From Flavobacterium sp. (GTDB lineage Bacteria; Bacteroidota; Bacteroidia; Flavobacteriales; Flavobacteriaceae): DNA of 64,000 nucleotides. The notes under the pieces are model-generated. The model had not been told where the DNA came from. It was given only the letters and a program-made list of their open reading frames with translations, and did not search any database. The position numbers and the translations under genes are program-made. Shown here piece by piece: positions 17,472 to 25,564 of this stretch. Location: the NCBI RefSeq assembly GCF_004211145.1, contig NZ_SEBS01000024.1, positions 1-64,000 on the forward strand, given 5' to 3'. Position 1 is the first letter of the stretch, and the number at the start of each line of letters is the position of its first letter.

Positions 17472-17972
17472 ATGCAAATCAGCCAAATGAACATAAAAAA
17501 AGTAATTCTTTTCACATCCGTTTCGTTTGCGAGCGGAATCCTCTTCGTAAATATTTACAATTCCTTGGTCAATGCCGTGGCGGTCGACAGCGATATCCCG
17601 AATTCGGTGATCGCCACGAGGGAATATTTCAAGGTCGTGAATCCCGGTGATTTCTTCAAGATATTTTCGCCTCTCACGCAGGTCTTCGCGTTATTGTCGC
17701 TGATCGTATTGTGGAAAAGATCGAAATCGGTCCGGATGTTTTTGGGTTTGGCGTTCTTGTGCTATCTGTCGGCGGACATATTCACATTCATTTATTTCCA
17801 TCCCAGAAACGACATCATGTTCAAGCTCGAACCGCTTCCCGATACCGGGACACTCAAACGGCTTTCGTCCGAATGGATGTCGATGAACTGGCTGCGCTCG
17901 CTGATCGTATTCGCCGGAATTGTATTTTCATTTTGTGCGATTGACCGGATTTATTCGGAGAAGATTCTGTAA
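17472..17972 (+). CDS. DUF1772-like (anthrone oxygenase-like) membrane protein
   Basis: A 166-residue protein with four predicted membrane helices (about 8-28, 66-80, 86-106 and 142-158). The extracytoplasmic part carries the pattern PRND and W-x6-N-W-x-R (HPRNDIMFKL, EWMSMNWLRS), which I associate with DUF1772/anthrone-oxygenase-like small membrane proteins. Function in bacteria is not established. A second ATG six codons in (17487, MNIKKVILF) gives a more typical start. The gene is flanked on both sides by related repeat elements in opposite orientation. Confidence 0.65.
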   Translation: MQISQMNIKKVILFTSVSFASGILFVNIYNSLVNAVAVDSDIPNSVIATREYFKVVNPGDFFKIFSPLTQVFALLSLIVLWKRSKSVRMFLGLAFLCYLSADIFTFIYFHPRNDIMFKLEPLPDTGTLKRLSSEWMSMNWLRSLIVFAGIVFSFCAIDRIYSEKIL

Positions 17973-18105
17973 TTGTTGATTTGTTGATTCGTTGATTTGT
18001 TGATTAGAATCAATCTCTTGCGTTGTCGGCCTAAGTTCCCAACAGAAGGCACAAACTCAAATCAACAAATCAACGAATCAACAAATCAACTATTCAACAA
18101 TTCAT
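17970..18105. repeat. heptad-bordered repeat element, copy B (inverted relative to copy A)
   Basis: Left arm of gttgatt heptads (17973-18004), a core (gaatcaatctcttgcgttgt and on to cagaaggcacaaactc), then a right arm of inverted heptads aatcaac (18058-18100). The core aligns with the reverse complement of the copy A core at roughly three quarters of positions. The right end touches the 3' end of the gene at 18102. Confidence 0.75.
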
Positions 18106-19067
18106 CCAAACTTTTCCAACAACTTCTTCGTCGCCAAAATCCCATCCATCTCGCTCATCCTCGGCCCTTCATATTCCACTCCGATGAATCCCGTGTAACC
18201 CGAATCCTTGACCATTTTCATCATGCGTTTGTAATCGATGGTCGTTTCGTCGCCCGACGCGTTGAAATCATACGACTTCGCACTCACTCCTTTCGCGAAC
18301 GGCAGCAGTTCCGAAATGCCTTTGTAGCGGTCGTATTCCTCTACGCAAGCGCCTTCGAAGCGTTGTCCGCCTTCGCGTTTGAGGCAGAAATTCCCAAAAT
18401 CAGGCAACGTGCCGCAATTCTTGAGATTCACGTTTTTCATGATCTTGGCGACTTTCGCGGCATCCGATGAAAGCTGATGGTGGTTTTCGACAATGATATT
18501 GAGCTTGCTCTTCGACGCGGTCTCGCACAGTTCACGCAGGCTTTCGGCTGACATGTCCATCCATTTCTGCGGATCTTTCTCGGTTTCTCCTCCGAACAGG
18601 TTCACGCGCACCGAATGGCAACCCAATTCGGCCGCAGCATCGATCCATTTCACGTGATCGGCAACCACGGCCTTGCGTTTGGTTTGGTCGTCGGTCGATA
18701 AATCACCTTCGTCGACCATGATCAGGATATTCTGTAACCCGAGATCGGAACTGCGTTTCCTGAGTTCTTTTGCAGTCGTGGAAAGCGCCGATTCCTTTCC
18801 TTTTTCAGGCGCGTAAAAAGCGTTCACATATTCGACGCCTTCAAAACCGAGTTCCTTGGCCATCTTGGGGAATTCCAATGCGGGCAATACTTTGCTGAAC
18901 AGCGCGCGGTGCAGCGACCATTGCGCGAGCGACAATTTGAAAAATGGTTTCGCCGAAGGTGCGAACAGGTCGTTTTCGGCGGCGAACAAACTCGGCAACG
19001 TCAAGCCTGTGATCGAAGCCGCAAGCCCGAATCGGCTCGTTTGTGTAAGGAATTTACGTCTATTCAT
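18102..19067 (-). CDS. xylose-isomerase-like TIM barrel protein (sugar phosphate isomerase/epimerase family), exported
   Basis: A 321-residue protein with a Tat-like leader (MNRRKFLTQTSRFGLAASI, hydrophobic to about residue 28) and an AP-endonuclease-2/xylose isomerase barrel: FEGVEYVNAFY near 75, NIIVENHHQLS near 190, LPDFGNFCL near 225, IGVEYEGPRM near 300. The acidic and His residues at strand ends are those that bind metal in the family. It probably acts on a sugar or inositol-type substrate outside the inner membrane; the substrate cannot be read from sequence. Monocistronic, divergent from the small membrane protein gene at 19152. Confidence 0.85.
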   Translation of the reverse strand: MNRRKFLTQTSRFGLAASITGLTLPSLFAAENDLFAPSAKPFFKLSLAQWSLHRALFSKVLPALEFPKMAKELGFEGVEYVNAFYAPEKGKESALSTTAKELRKRSSDLGLQNILIMVDEGDLSTDDQTKRKAVVADHVKWIDAAAELGCHSVRVNLFGGETEKDPQKWMDMSAESLRELCETASKSKLNIIVENHHQLSSDAAKVAKIMKNVNLKNCGTLPDFGNFCLKREGGQRFEGACVEEYDRYKGISELLPFAKGVSAKSYDFNASGDETTIDYKRMMKMVKDSGYTGFIGVEYEGPRMSEMDGILATKKLLEKFG

Positions 19068-19127
19068 AATGGAAGTTTCTTGCTTTTAAAGTTAACAACT
19101 TATTCCAAAGTCAGGCTCAAAATTTCT

Positions 19128-19135
19128 TACATTTG
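19128..19135 (+). promoter_or_regulatory. -7 box upstream of the 19152 operon
   Basis: TACATTTG matches TAnnTTTG, 16 bases before the ATG at 19152, implying a very short leader. No clear -33 TTG. Confidence 0.5.
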
Positions 19136-19151
19136 AACAGAAACCAGCCAA

Positions 19152-19349
19152 ATGACCAACCAAAAAATCTACGCGATCGTTTCGATTCCAATCGGGCTGC
19201 TGTTCTTGTTCTGGCTGTTCACCTGGGCATTCGACATGATCAGCGCGCCGTCGAACACCTGCGTATTTTTGGGCGTTTTGCTCGCGTGCATCGGGCTGTT
19301 CATCCTTTTTAAACTCATCCAATTCCTACTAAAAACCTTTATGCCATGA
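19152..19349 (+). CDS. small two-helix membrane protein
   Basis: A 65-residue protein, almost all membrane helix (about 7-28 and 37-61), with short polar ends. Its stop overlaps the start of the SPFH gene by 4 bases, so the two are probably translationally coupled. No family recognised. The tight coupling suggests a membrane partner of the SPFH protein, but this is inference. Confidence 0.6.
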   Translation: MTNQKIYAIVSIPIGLLFLFWLFTWAFDMISAPSNTCVFLGVLLACIGLFILFKLIQFLLKTFMP

Positions 19350-20143
19350 CGCGAAGCCGAATCATTTTCCTCGTGAGTGCTTTTATTTTGATGATTTTCG
19401 TCTTGATCGGGTTCAATTCATGCAACGAGCGTATCGACGCGGGTTACGAGGGAATTCTCGTCAAATTGTACGGGAGCGAAAAAGGCGTCCAGGATGTAAG
19501 TTTGGTCACGGGCCGCGTTTGGTACAATCCGTTTACCGAGAACGTGTACGAGTTTCCGACGTATGTGCAGACGATCAATTACACCGCGTTTACGGTGAAT
19601 GCGAAAGACGGTTCGGTATTTTCAGTCGACCCTACGCTGTCGTTCAAGGTACGCGACGGCCAATCGCCCGTAATCTTCAAGAAGTACCGCAAAGACATCC
19701 GCGAGATCACCGAAACGACATTGTTCAATTACATAAAAGATGCGTTCCGGATTGAATTCAACAAATATTCCACCGACAGCATCATCTCGAACCGCGAAAA
19801 ATTTGAGAATTCCATCCAGATGAACATGGGTGAACTGCTAAAAAAAGAAGGTTTTATTTTGGAACAGATGACGTCGGGCATCCAATATCCTGAAACGATC
19901 ACCGAAGCCATAAACGCGAAGAACGCCGCCGTCCAACAGGCAATGCGCGTCGAGAACGAGCTCAAGGTTTCACAAGCGCAAGCGCGAAAATTGATCGTCC
20001 AGGCCGAAGCCGAAGCGAAAGCCAACGAACTGCGAAAGCAATCGTTAAATGCACTTTTGATCCAACAGCAATTCATCGAGAAATGGGACGGAAAAACGCC
20101 AATCTATGGCAACGCTCCGGCTTTCTTTAAAAACGTGGACTGA
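19346..20143 (+). CDS. SPFH/prohibitin-family membrane protein
   Basis: A 265-residue protein with one N-terminal membrane helix (about 7-24), then an SPFH/band-7 domain (about 30-200; VTGRVWYNPFTENVYEFPTY, AFTVNAKDGSVFSVDPTLSF) and an Ala/Glu-rich coiled coil (about 190-245; NAAVQQAMRVENELKVSQAQ). Prohibitin-like proteins form ring scaffolds in the membrane that affect protease access and membrane organisation. A Cys in FNSCNER just after the helix could be a lipid attachment site, though the lipobox is poor. It is the middle gene of a tight three-gene operon and overlaps the next gene by one base. Confidence 0.88.
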   Translation: MTRSRIIFLVSAFILMIFVLIGFNSCNERIDAGYEGILVKLYGSEKGVQDVSLVTGRVWYNPFTENVYEFPTYVQTINYTAFTVNAKDGSVFSVDPTLSFKVRDGQSPVIFKKYRKDIREITETTLFNYIKDAFRIEFNKYSTDSIISNREKFENSIQMNMGELLKKEGFILEQMTSGIQYPETITEAINAKNAAVQQAMRVENELKVSQAQARKLIVQAEAEAKANELRKQSLNALLIQQQFIEKWDGKTPIYGNAPAFFKNVD

Positions 20144-21294
20144 TGAAACGCGTGCACGGCATCGACATCGTCCGTGGTCTGGTCATGGTCGTCATGGCGC
20201 TCGACCACATTCGCGATCTGATGCACGCGCCGTCGCTTTCGAACAATCCGACGGATCTCGCCACGACGTCGCCAGCGATTTTCTTCACGAGATTCATCAC
20301 GCATTTTTGTGCACCGACTTTCGTTTTCCTCGCGGGAACATCGGCTTTCCTATCGCTTCAAAAATCGGGAAATGTCAGCGCGAACCGCAGTTTCCTGATC
20401 AAACGTGGCCTTTGGCTGATATTCCTCGAATTCACGGTCGTCGGTTTCGGGATTTGGTTCGACATCGGGTTCCACACGATATTGTTTCAAGTGATCGCGG
20501 CTTTGGGTTTCGGATTCATCTTCTTGGGATTGCTGCTCAAATTTTCGTCAGGGACAATCGGAATCGTCGGAATTGCACTACTGATAATACAAACCATTTT
20601 GCCATTGCTTCCCGTTGCGGACGGTTCAATCAAAACTATTTTCTCGTTCCTGTTTTTTTCGAATTTCGTTCCATTGGGTGAAGGACGCGCACTCATCTAC
20701 GCCTACCCGATTTTGTCGTGGACCGCGATTTTGTTCATGGGTTACGGCGTCGGAAGCTGGTTCACGAAATCGAACTATCAATCCAGATTGCTTGCGACCG
20801 GTTCGATTTGCGTCACAACATTTTTTGTTTTACGACTGCTAAACATCGGAGATTTGGCGCCTTGGTCCATGCAAAAAGACTTGATCTTTACGGTGATGTC
20901 GTTCCTTAACGTGACGAAATATCCGCCGACATTGCAATTTTGCCTGTTGACTTTGGGCGTAATGTTCATCTTGTTATGGCTCGCCGGGAAAAGTCGGAAC
21001 GGGCTTACGGAAATTCTCGAAACCTTCGGCAAAGTCCCGATGTTCTACTATTTGATCCATTGGTACGCGATTCACGGCACGTTGATTTTATTGCTGCTGA
21101 TTCAAGGATTTTCATTTGGCCAAATGCATTTCGAAGCCATGCGTTTCGGACGGCCTTTGGATGAATTCAGCGGCGTAAATCTCGGTTGGATTTATGTGAT
21201 CTGGTTTTCGATCGTCACGATTCTATATTTCCCATGCCGATCGTATTCGCGCTACAAATCCCAAAACAAAAGCTGGTGGCTGCGTTACCTGTGA
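20143..21294 (+). CDS. DUF1624 / heparan-alpha-glucosaminide acetyltransferase-like membrane protein
   Basis: A 383-residue polytopic protein (about 9-10 helices). The N-terminal signature MKRVHGIDIVRGLVMVVMAL followed by DHIRDL, and the later THFCAPTFVFLAGTSAFL, belong to the DUF1624 family related to the acyltransferase-3 and HGSNAT fold; these proteins are thought to move acyl groups across the membrane onto sugars. The GIDIVRG and LDHIRD motifs place the conserved Asp residues. Substrate unknown. Its start overlaps the SPFH stop (tgatg), indicating coupling. Confidence 0.88.
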   Translation: MKRVHGIDIVRGLVMVVMALDHIRDLMHAPSLSNNPTDLATTSPAIFFTRFITHFCAPTFVFLAGTSAFLSLQKSGNVSANRSFLIKRGLWLIFLEFTVVGFGIWFDIGFHTILFQVIAALGFGFIFLGLLLKFSSGTIGIVGIALLIIQTILPLLPVADGSIKTIFSFLFFSNFVPLGEGRALIYAYPILSWTAILFMGYGVGSWFTKSNYQSRLLATGSICVTTFFVLRLLNIGDLAPWSMQKDLIFTVMSFLNVTKYPPTLQFCLLTLGVMFILLWLAGKSRNGLTEILETFGKVPMFYYLIHWYAIHGTLILLLLIQGFSFGQMHFEAMRFGRPLDEFSGVNLGWIYVIWFSIVTILYFPCRSYSRYKSQNKSWWLRYL

Positions 21295-21383
21295 CCCGTT
21301 TGGTATAAAAAAAGTCCCGTTTGGTATAATTGCGGCGCGAGTCACGTGCATTTGTCGTTATTTCGCAACGCTAACAAAAACCA

Positions 21384-22481
21384 ATGGGCGCATTCTTCAA
21401 AAACTGCAGCGACAATCGCATGATCAATTTCCTGATCCAAAAGAAGTACAGGATTTGGCGGCATGCGTTGGTTTTGCTGTATATCACGATTTTCTTCTGC
21501 GCGTCGAAACTGCTTAAAGATAGCCGTGAGCCGTTCGATTTGGTGCGAAGCATGATGTGGAATTTCTATTTCCTGTCGATGTTTTACCTGAACATGTATT
21601 TGCTCGTGCCGAAACTTTTGTACAAAGGCGATTATGTGAAGTATATCTTCATTTTGCTGTTGTTGATCATCGGCGGCTATTTCAGTTTCGCGTATTTCTC
21701 GGAACTCTATCTCGACGGCTATGTGTTGACCCGAAGCCACAGCTCGAAAAAAATGCATCTATCGGGCGACACGTTCCATGAATATTTCGTCGCGGTCCAC
21801 ATGATTTTACTAATGGTTTTCGCTTCGACTTCGATCAAGTTGTTCCAGCGTTGGGCGCGCGACAACCAGCGCATCAACGAACTCGAGACGAATTCGCTCC
21901 AGATGGAACTGCGCGAACTTCGCAACCAGGTCAATCCGCATTTCCTGTTCAACATGCTCAACAACGTGAATGTTTTGGTGCGGAAAAATCCCGACAAAGC
22001 CGTGAACGTCATCCATAAATTGTCGGATTTTTTGAGATATCAATTATACGAAAACAATGCGCAGTCCGTGTTGCTGTTGCCCGAGATACAATTCCTGACC
22101 GACTTCATGGAACTCGAGAAAACGCGTCGCGACGAATTCACGTTCTCGCTCGACATCGAAAACAATCTTACGAACCAGGAACGCGTCCACAACTTCGAAG
22201 TGCCGCCGAACCTGTTCATCAGCTTTGTCGAAAACGCGATAAAGCACAGCGCCGATGCTGAAAATCCTTCGAGCGTCCAAGTCGTTTTCTCCCTTTTCGA
22301 TGACCGACTCGAATTCAGTTGCGCGAACACAAAACCTGAGGAAACCACAGTAAAAACCGCGGGCGGACTCGGGCTCGCAAACGCCAAGCGCCGACTCGAA
22401 CTCTTGTACGCCGACGCGTTCACGCTCGGGATTTCACAAAGCAAACGCAAATACGAACTCAAACTCATGCTACCGATATGA
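21384..22481 (+). CDS. LytS/YehU-type sensor histidine kinase
   Basis: A 365-residue membrane kinase. Four membrane helices lie in the first 150 residues. A short coiled coil leads into the His_kinase domain with the phospho-acceptor motif NPHFLFNMLNNVN (about 190-203) and FLRYQLYE, then an HATPase domain with ENAIKHS and GLGLANAKRRLELLY. The first ATG is at 21384; MINFLIQKK at 21420 is an alternative. Its stop overlaps the start of the response regulator gene by 4 bases, so it is that regulator's partner. No bound signal can be inferred. Confidence 0.93.
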   Translation: MGAFFKNCSDNRMINFLIQKKYRIWRHALVLLYITIFFCASKLLKDSREPFDLVRSMMWNFYFLSMFYLNMYLLVPKLLYKGDYVKYIFILLLLIIGGYFSFAYFSELYLDGYVLTRSHSSKKMHLSGDTFHEYFVAVHMILLMVFASTSIKLFQRWARDNQRINELETNSLQMELRELRNQVNPHFLFNMLNNVNVLVRKNPDKAVNVIHKLSDFLRYQLYENNAQSVLLLPEIQFLTDFMELEKTRRDEFTFSLDIENNLTNQERVHNFEVPPNLFISFVENAIKHSADAENPSSVQVVFSLFDDRLEFSCANTKPEETTVKTAGGLGLANAKRRLELLYADAFTLGISQSKRKYELKLMLPI

Positions 22482-23191
22482 ACTGCATCATCGTAGACGA
22501 CGAACCGCTCGCGCGCGAAGGCATTTTGCTGTTGCTGCAGGAAATTCCTGAACTTACGGTTTTGGGATGTTTTTCGGGCGCGAAAAAAGCGCAGGAATTC
22601 CTCAAAGGGAACAAAGTCGATCTGGTATTCCTCGACATCCAAATGCCGGGAATCAGCGGTTTGGAGTTCGCGGCGGCCATTCCTGAGGAAACGCTCGTGA
22701 TCTTCACGACGGCCTTTTCTCAATACGCGCTTGAAAGTTACGAGGTCGACGCGATCGATTACATCGTGAAACCAATCGTGAAGGAACGTTTGGAAAAAGC
22801 CGTGAGAAAAGCGTTCTCGTACCACGAATTGCTGTCGGGCAACGAGAGGAAGACGACGTTCGAAAGCGCCGCGAGTGATTTCATGCTGATCAAATCGGAC
22901 CGGAAATTCCACAAGATTTCGTTCGCCGATATCCAATATGTGGAAGGCTTGAAGGATTACGTCGTGATCCATTGCAAGGAAAGCCGCATCATCACGGCGA
23001 TGAACTTGCGCACGATCTCGAAGTTGTTGCCCGAACATGATTTTATCCGTGTGAGCAAATCCTACATCGTCAACACAAAATACATTACGGCTTTCGACAA
23101 TCACAGCCTCAACATACAACAAACCGAGATTCCGATCGGGGAAGTCTATCGAAAACAATTCCTCGACATTTATTTGGGCGACAAACCCTGA
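22478..23191 (+). CDS. LytTR-family response regulator
   Basis: A 237-residue DNA-binding regulator. Receiver domain 1-120 with acidic pair D8-D9 (IIVDDEPLAREG) and phospho-acceptor Asp at about 52 in LVFLDIQMPG; Lys near 102 in YIVKPI. LytTR DNA-binding domain about 135-235 (FADIQYVEGLKDYVVIHCKE, FIRVSKSYIVN). The kinase partner is the overlapping upstream gene. The barrel-protein gene 21 bases downstream is probably in the same operon and could be a target. Confidence 0.95.
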   Translation: MNCIIVDDEPLAREGILLLLQEIPELTVLGCFSGAKKAQEFLKGNKVDLVFLDIQMPGISGLEFAAAIPEETLVIFTTAFSQYALESYEVDAIDYIVKPIVKERLEKAVRKAFSYHELLSGNERKTTFESAASDFMLIKSDRKFHKISFADIQYVEGLKDYVVIHCKESRIITAMNLRTISKLLPEHDFIRVSKSYIVNTKYITAFDNHSLNIQQTEIPIGEVYRKQFLDIYLGDKP

Positions 23192-23212
23192 CACACAACT
23201 AAACCACCGATC

Positions 23213-24217
23213 ATGAAACAGAACATTTTAGTACTGCTGGGATTCGTATGCACGGTCGCGACAGCACAGGAAACGCCTCAAAAATCACAGCAATTGCAGG
23301 ATTCGGTGAAATTCGCGATCGTCGAAAAATTCCCGAGGACGCGTATGATCGACGTGCAGTACCGACGTTATTTACCTGCCGATTTCGATTCGGAACTCGA
23401 CGGAAACGATTACGTTAAAGGCCGATTGGTAAACCATGAGAAGTTTTCGGCCGCGTTCAATTACCTGTTGATCGGAAGGCCGCGTTGGAACATTTCGGCC
23501 ACGCTGAACTATCGATACGAAAGTTTTGATGTCGAGGACGTCGAACTGCTGTCAGCCGATCAAGGTCCGTTCGACGAGAACAACGGCTATCATTATTTGG
23601 GCGCGACGATAAACGCCATGTATTACGGCAGCCTTTGGAAAAAACCGCTCGTCTACCTCGCGAATGTCACGGTCGACGGTTCCGATAAAAACATGGAACG
23701 CGTAAAGGGCTTCGTCGGCGCGACACTTATCTTAAAACGCACCGAACGGACTTCGATCGGCGTTGGGATCATGGTTTTCATCGACCCGACATCGCCCGTG
23801 CCGCTCGCTCCGGTTTTCACGGTCGAACACAAATTCAAGGATTCGCCCTGGTCGCTCGACTTTATTTTGCCGCAACGTGCTTTGTTGAAACGTCCGGTGT
23901 TTACGAATGGGAGATTCTCGATCGGAACCGAACTCTCGGGCGACGGTTTCTACATGTACGCCAACAACCCTAACTATGCGAACGTGTACGATTTCAGGAC
24001 GCTTGAACTCCGCTCGGGAATCACGTACGAACATTATTTCGGACACGGAATCGTGGGATATGCGAAGACCGGTTTGTCGAATATGTTCAACATGCGCGTT
24101 TCGGAACGAGGCGAATCGACGAACGATTACGTTTTGTCAGCGAACCGGAACGCGACGGGTTATCTCTCGTGCGGCGTCTCGTTCAGCCCGACGATAAGAA
24201 AAAAAGCAAAACGTTAG
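23213..24217 (+). CDS. putative outer-membrane beta-barrel protein
   Basis: A 334-residue protein with a signal peptide (ends VATAQ, residue 18-19) and alternating aromatic-ended strands throughout (RWNISATLNYRYESFDVED, RTSIGVGIMVFIDP, LELRSGITYEHYF, GYLSCGVSFSPT). The pattern fits a barrel of the DUF6268-like kind found in Bacteroidota. Cargo unknown. It follows the LytS/LytTR pair by 21 bases and may be co-transcribed with it. Confidence 0.7.
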   Translation: MKQNILVLLGFVCTVATAQETPQKSQQLQDSVKFAIVEKFPRTRMIDVQYRRYLPADFDSELDGNDYVKGRLVNHEKFSAAFNYLLIGRPRWNISATLNYRYESFDVEDVELLSADQGPFDENNGYHYLGATINAMYYGSLWKKPLVYLANVTVDGSDKNMERVKGFVGATLILKRTERTSIGVGIMVFIDPTSPVPLAPVFTVEHKFKDSPWSLDFILPQRALLKRPVFTNGRFSIGTELSGDGFYMYANNPNYANVYDFRTLELRSGITYEHYFGHGIVGYAKTGLSNMFNMRVSERGESTNDYVLSANRNATGYLSCGVSFSPTIRKKAKR

Positions 24218-24220
24218 ACT

Positions 24221-24439
24221 ATGGATAAAATGATCTCAGTTTTCAAGACGTCGGTAAATTCAAAGCGCAAGGCGAAAATGATTACCGCTTATCTCAATTC
24301 GATCAACGCCATTCGACAATGGAATTTTGATTTCGAGGATCGCGACAATATTTTGCGCGTGGACAGCAGCGTACAGGTTTCGATGACCGTTATCGGGATT
24401 TTGAATCGGCTGGGGTTTGATTGTGAGGAGCTGGAATAG
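24221..24439 (+). CDS. small conserved protein with a ferredoxin-like (HMA-like) pattern
   Basis: A 72-residue soluble protein starting 3 bases after the barrel gene stop. The beta-alpha-beta-beta-alpha-beta pattern (MISVFKTSV, AKMITAYLNSI, QWNFDFEDRDNILRVDS, VIGILNRLGFDCEEL) matches a small family I know from flavobacterial genomes. It resembles heavy-metal-associated domains in fold but lacks the CxxC metal site. Function unknown. Confidence 0.65.
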   Translation: MDKMISVFKTSVNSKRKAKMITAYLNSINAIRQWNFDFEDRDNILRVDSSVQVSMTVIGILNRLGFDCEELE

Positions 24440-24441
24440 AG

Positions 24442-24774
24442 CTATCGCAATTCCTCAATTACGCCGATGTCTTCGATTGTCTCAACTTTGGCCGCTTCCT
24501 TTTCCCATTTCCATTTAAGGAATTTGTATAACAACACGTTCGAAAGAATCCCGAACGGAATGCCAATGAGGCCGACCACCGTGTCGTCGATACCTTCCAC
24601 GGAATCGGGTGCGACAAAATTGCCGATGAGAAAAAGCGGAATGAGGAATACAACCGTGCCCGCGTAATATACTACGACGGCCAATATCGTATAACCCCAT
24701 TTGTGCTTTTCAAATTTGCCGGCGAGGTCGTAAAAATATTTTCCGATGAAATAGATGAAGAGAAAACCTAACAT
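24442..24774 (-). CDS. hypothetical small membrane protein
   Basis: A 110-residue protein with three likely membrane helices (about 2-16, 27-52, 65-88) and a charged C-terminal tail rich in Glu. No family recognised. Convergent with the upstream small gene with only 2 bases between their stops. Confidence 0.6.
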   Translation of the reverse strand: MLGFLFIYFIGKYFYDLAGKFEKHKWGYTILAVVVYYAGTVVFLIPLFLIGNFVAPDSVEGIDDTVVGLIGIPFGILSNVLLYKFLKWKWEKEAAKVETIEDIGVIEELR

Positions 24775-24864
24775 GGGATGTTTTTTCCCAAATATAAAAA
24801 TTCAGATGAGAATCAAGGCATTATCCCGTCATCGAAAAAAACAATGCAAAAGTGGATTATAAAA

Positions 24865-24885
24865 ATACCAATCGGTATATATTTA
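24865..24885 (+). promoter_or_regulatory. operator and -7 box of the TetR gene
   Basis: ATACCAATCGGTAT (24865-24878) has inverted half-sites ATACC/GGTAT around 4 bases and overlaps a -7-like box TATATTTA (24878-24885). An almost identical sequence precedes the downstream SDR gene. The layout fits autorepression by the adjacent TetR protein. Confidence 0.7.
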
Positions 24886-24904
24886 CATCAGAATTAAAGT
24901 AATC

Positions 24905-25489
24905 ATGGGAAAAGCCGAAATAACTAAACAGTTCATCATCGAAAAAAGCGCACCGGTTTTCAACAAACGCGGTTATGCCGGAACATCGATGAACGATCTG
25001 ACCCAAGCCACCGGACTCACGAAAGGCAGCATCTACGGCAATTTCCAAAACAAGGACGAAGTCGCAGTCGAGGCGTTCAAGTTCAATACCGCGAAAATGA
25101 ACGCGGTTTTCAATACTGAAATGGCATCGGCGAAATCGAACCGCGAAAAACTCATGGCGTATCCAAATGTCTACGAACGATTTTTCAAAGGCGGTTTACC
25201 CGATGGTGGTTGCCCGATCCTGAACACATCGACCGAATCTGACGACACGCATCCCGAACTCAAAGCCGTCGCTAAAAAAGCGTTCCTGGCTTGGAAAAAA
25301 TCGATCGTGGCAATAATCGACGATGGAAAAAAGGCAAACGAATTCAAACCCGAAACCGATTCTGAAAAAACGGGCATCACAATCCTGGCGCTGATCGAAG
25401 GCGCGACCATGATTGCAAAACTCACTGAAAGCGAAAGCAATTTGTTGTTGATCAACGACTCGCTCAAAAAACTAATACACGAACTCTAA
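24905..25489 (+). CDS. TetR/AcrR family transcriptional regulator
   Basis: A 194-residue repressor. N-terminal helix-turn-helix at about 10-55 (FNKRGYAGTSMNDLTQATGL, KGSIYGNFQNKDEV). The C-terminal ligand-binding half contains GGCPILNTSTESDDTHPEL (about 100-118), a pattern seen in the YxaF/LmrA-like branch. It is flanked by two copies of the same operator-like sequence, one at its own promoter and one before the SDR gene 75 bases downstream, so it probably represses itself and the SDR gene and is released by a small-molecule ligand. Confidence 0.92.
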   Translation: MGKAEITKQFIIEKSAPVFNKRGYAGTSMNDLTQATGLTKGSIYGNFQNKDEVAVEAFKFNTAKMNAVFNTEMASAKSNREKLMAYPNVYERFFKGGLPDGGCPILNTSTESDDTHPELKAVAKKAFLAWKKSIVAIIDDGKKANEFKPETDSEKTGITILALIEGATMIAKLTESESNLLLINDSLKKLIHEL

Positions 25490-25507
25490 TTTTTTTTACT
25501 CAAAAAT

Positions 25508-25521
25508 ATACCAATCGGTAC
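25508..25521 (+). promoter_or_regulatory. second TetR operator, upstream of the SDR gene
   Basis: ATACCAATCGGTAC differs at one of 14 positions from the site at 24865-24878 and lies 43 bases before the SDR start. Confidence 0.7.
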
Positions 25522-25564
25522 AAAATCTTAAATCCAAATTCTAAAATCTAAAATCTTACAGCAC

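Noticed and set aside
22040..23194. Minus-strand ORF of 384 residues over the LytS/LytTR genes
   Set aside because: Both plus-strand genes have complete domain motifs and overlapping starts; the antisense frame has none.
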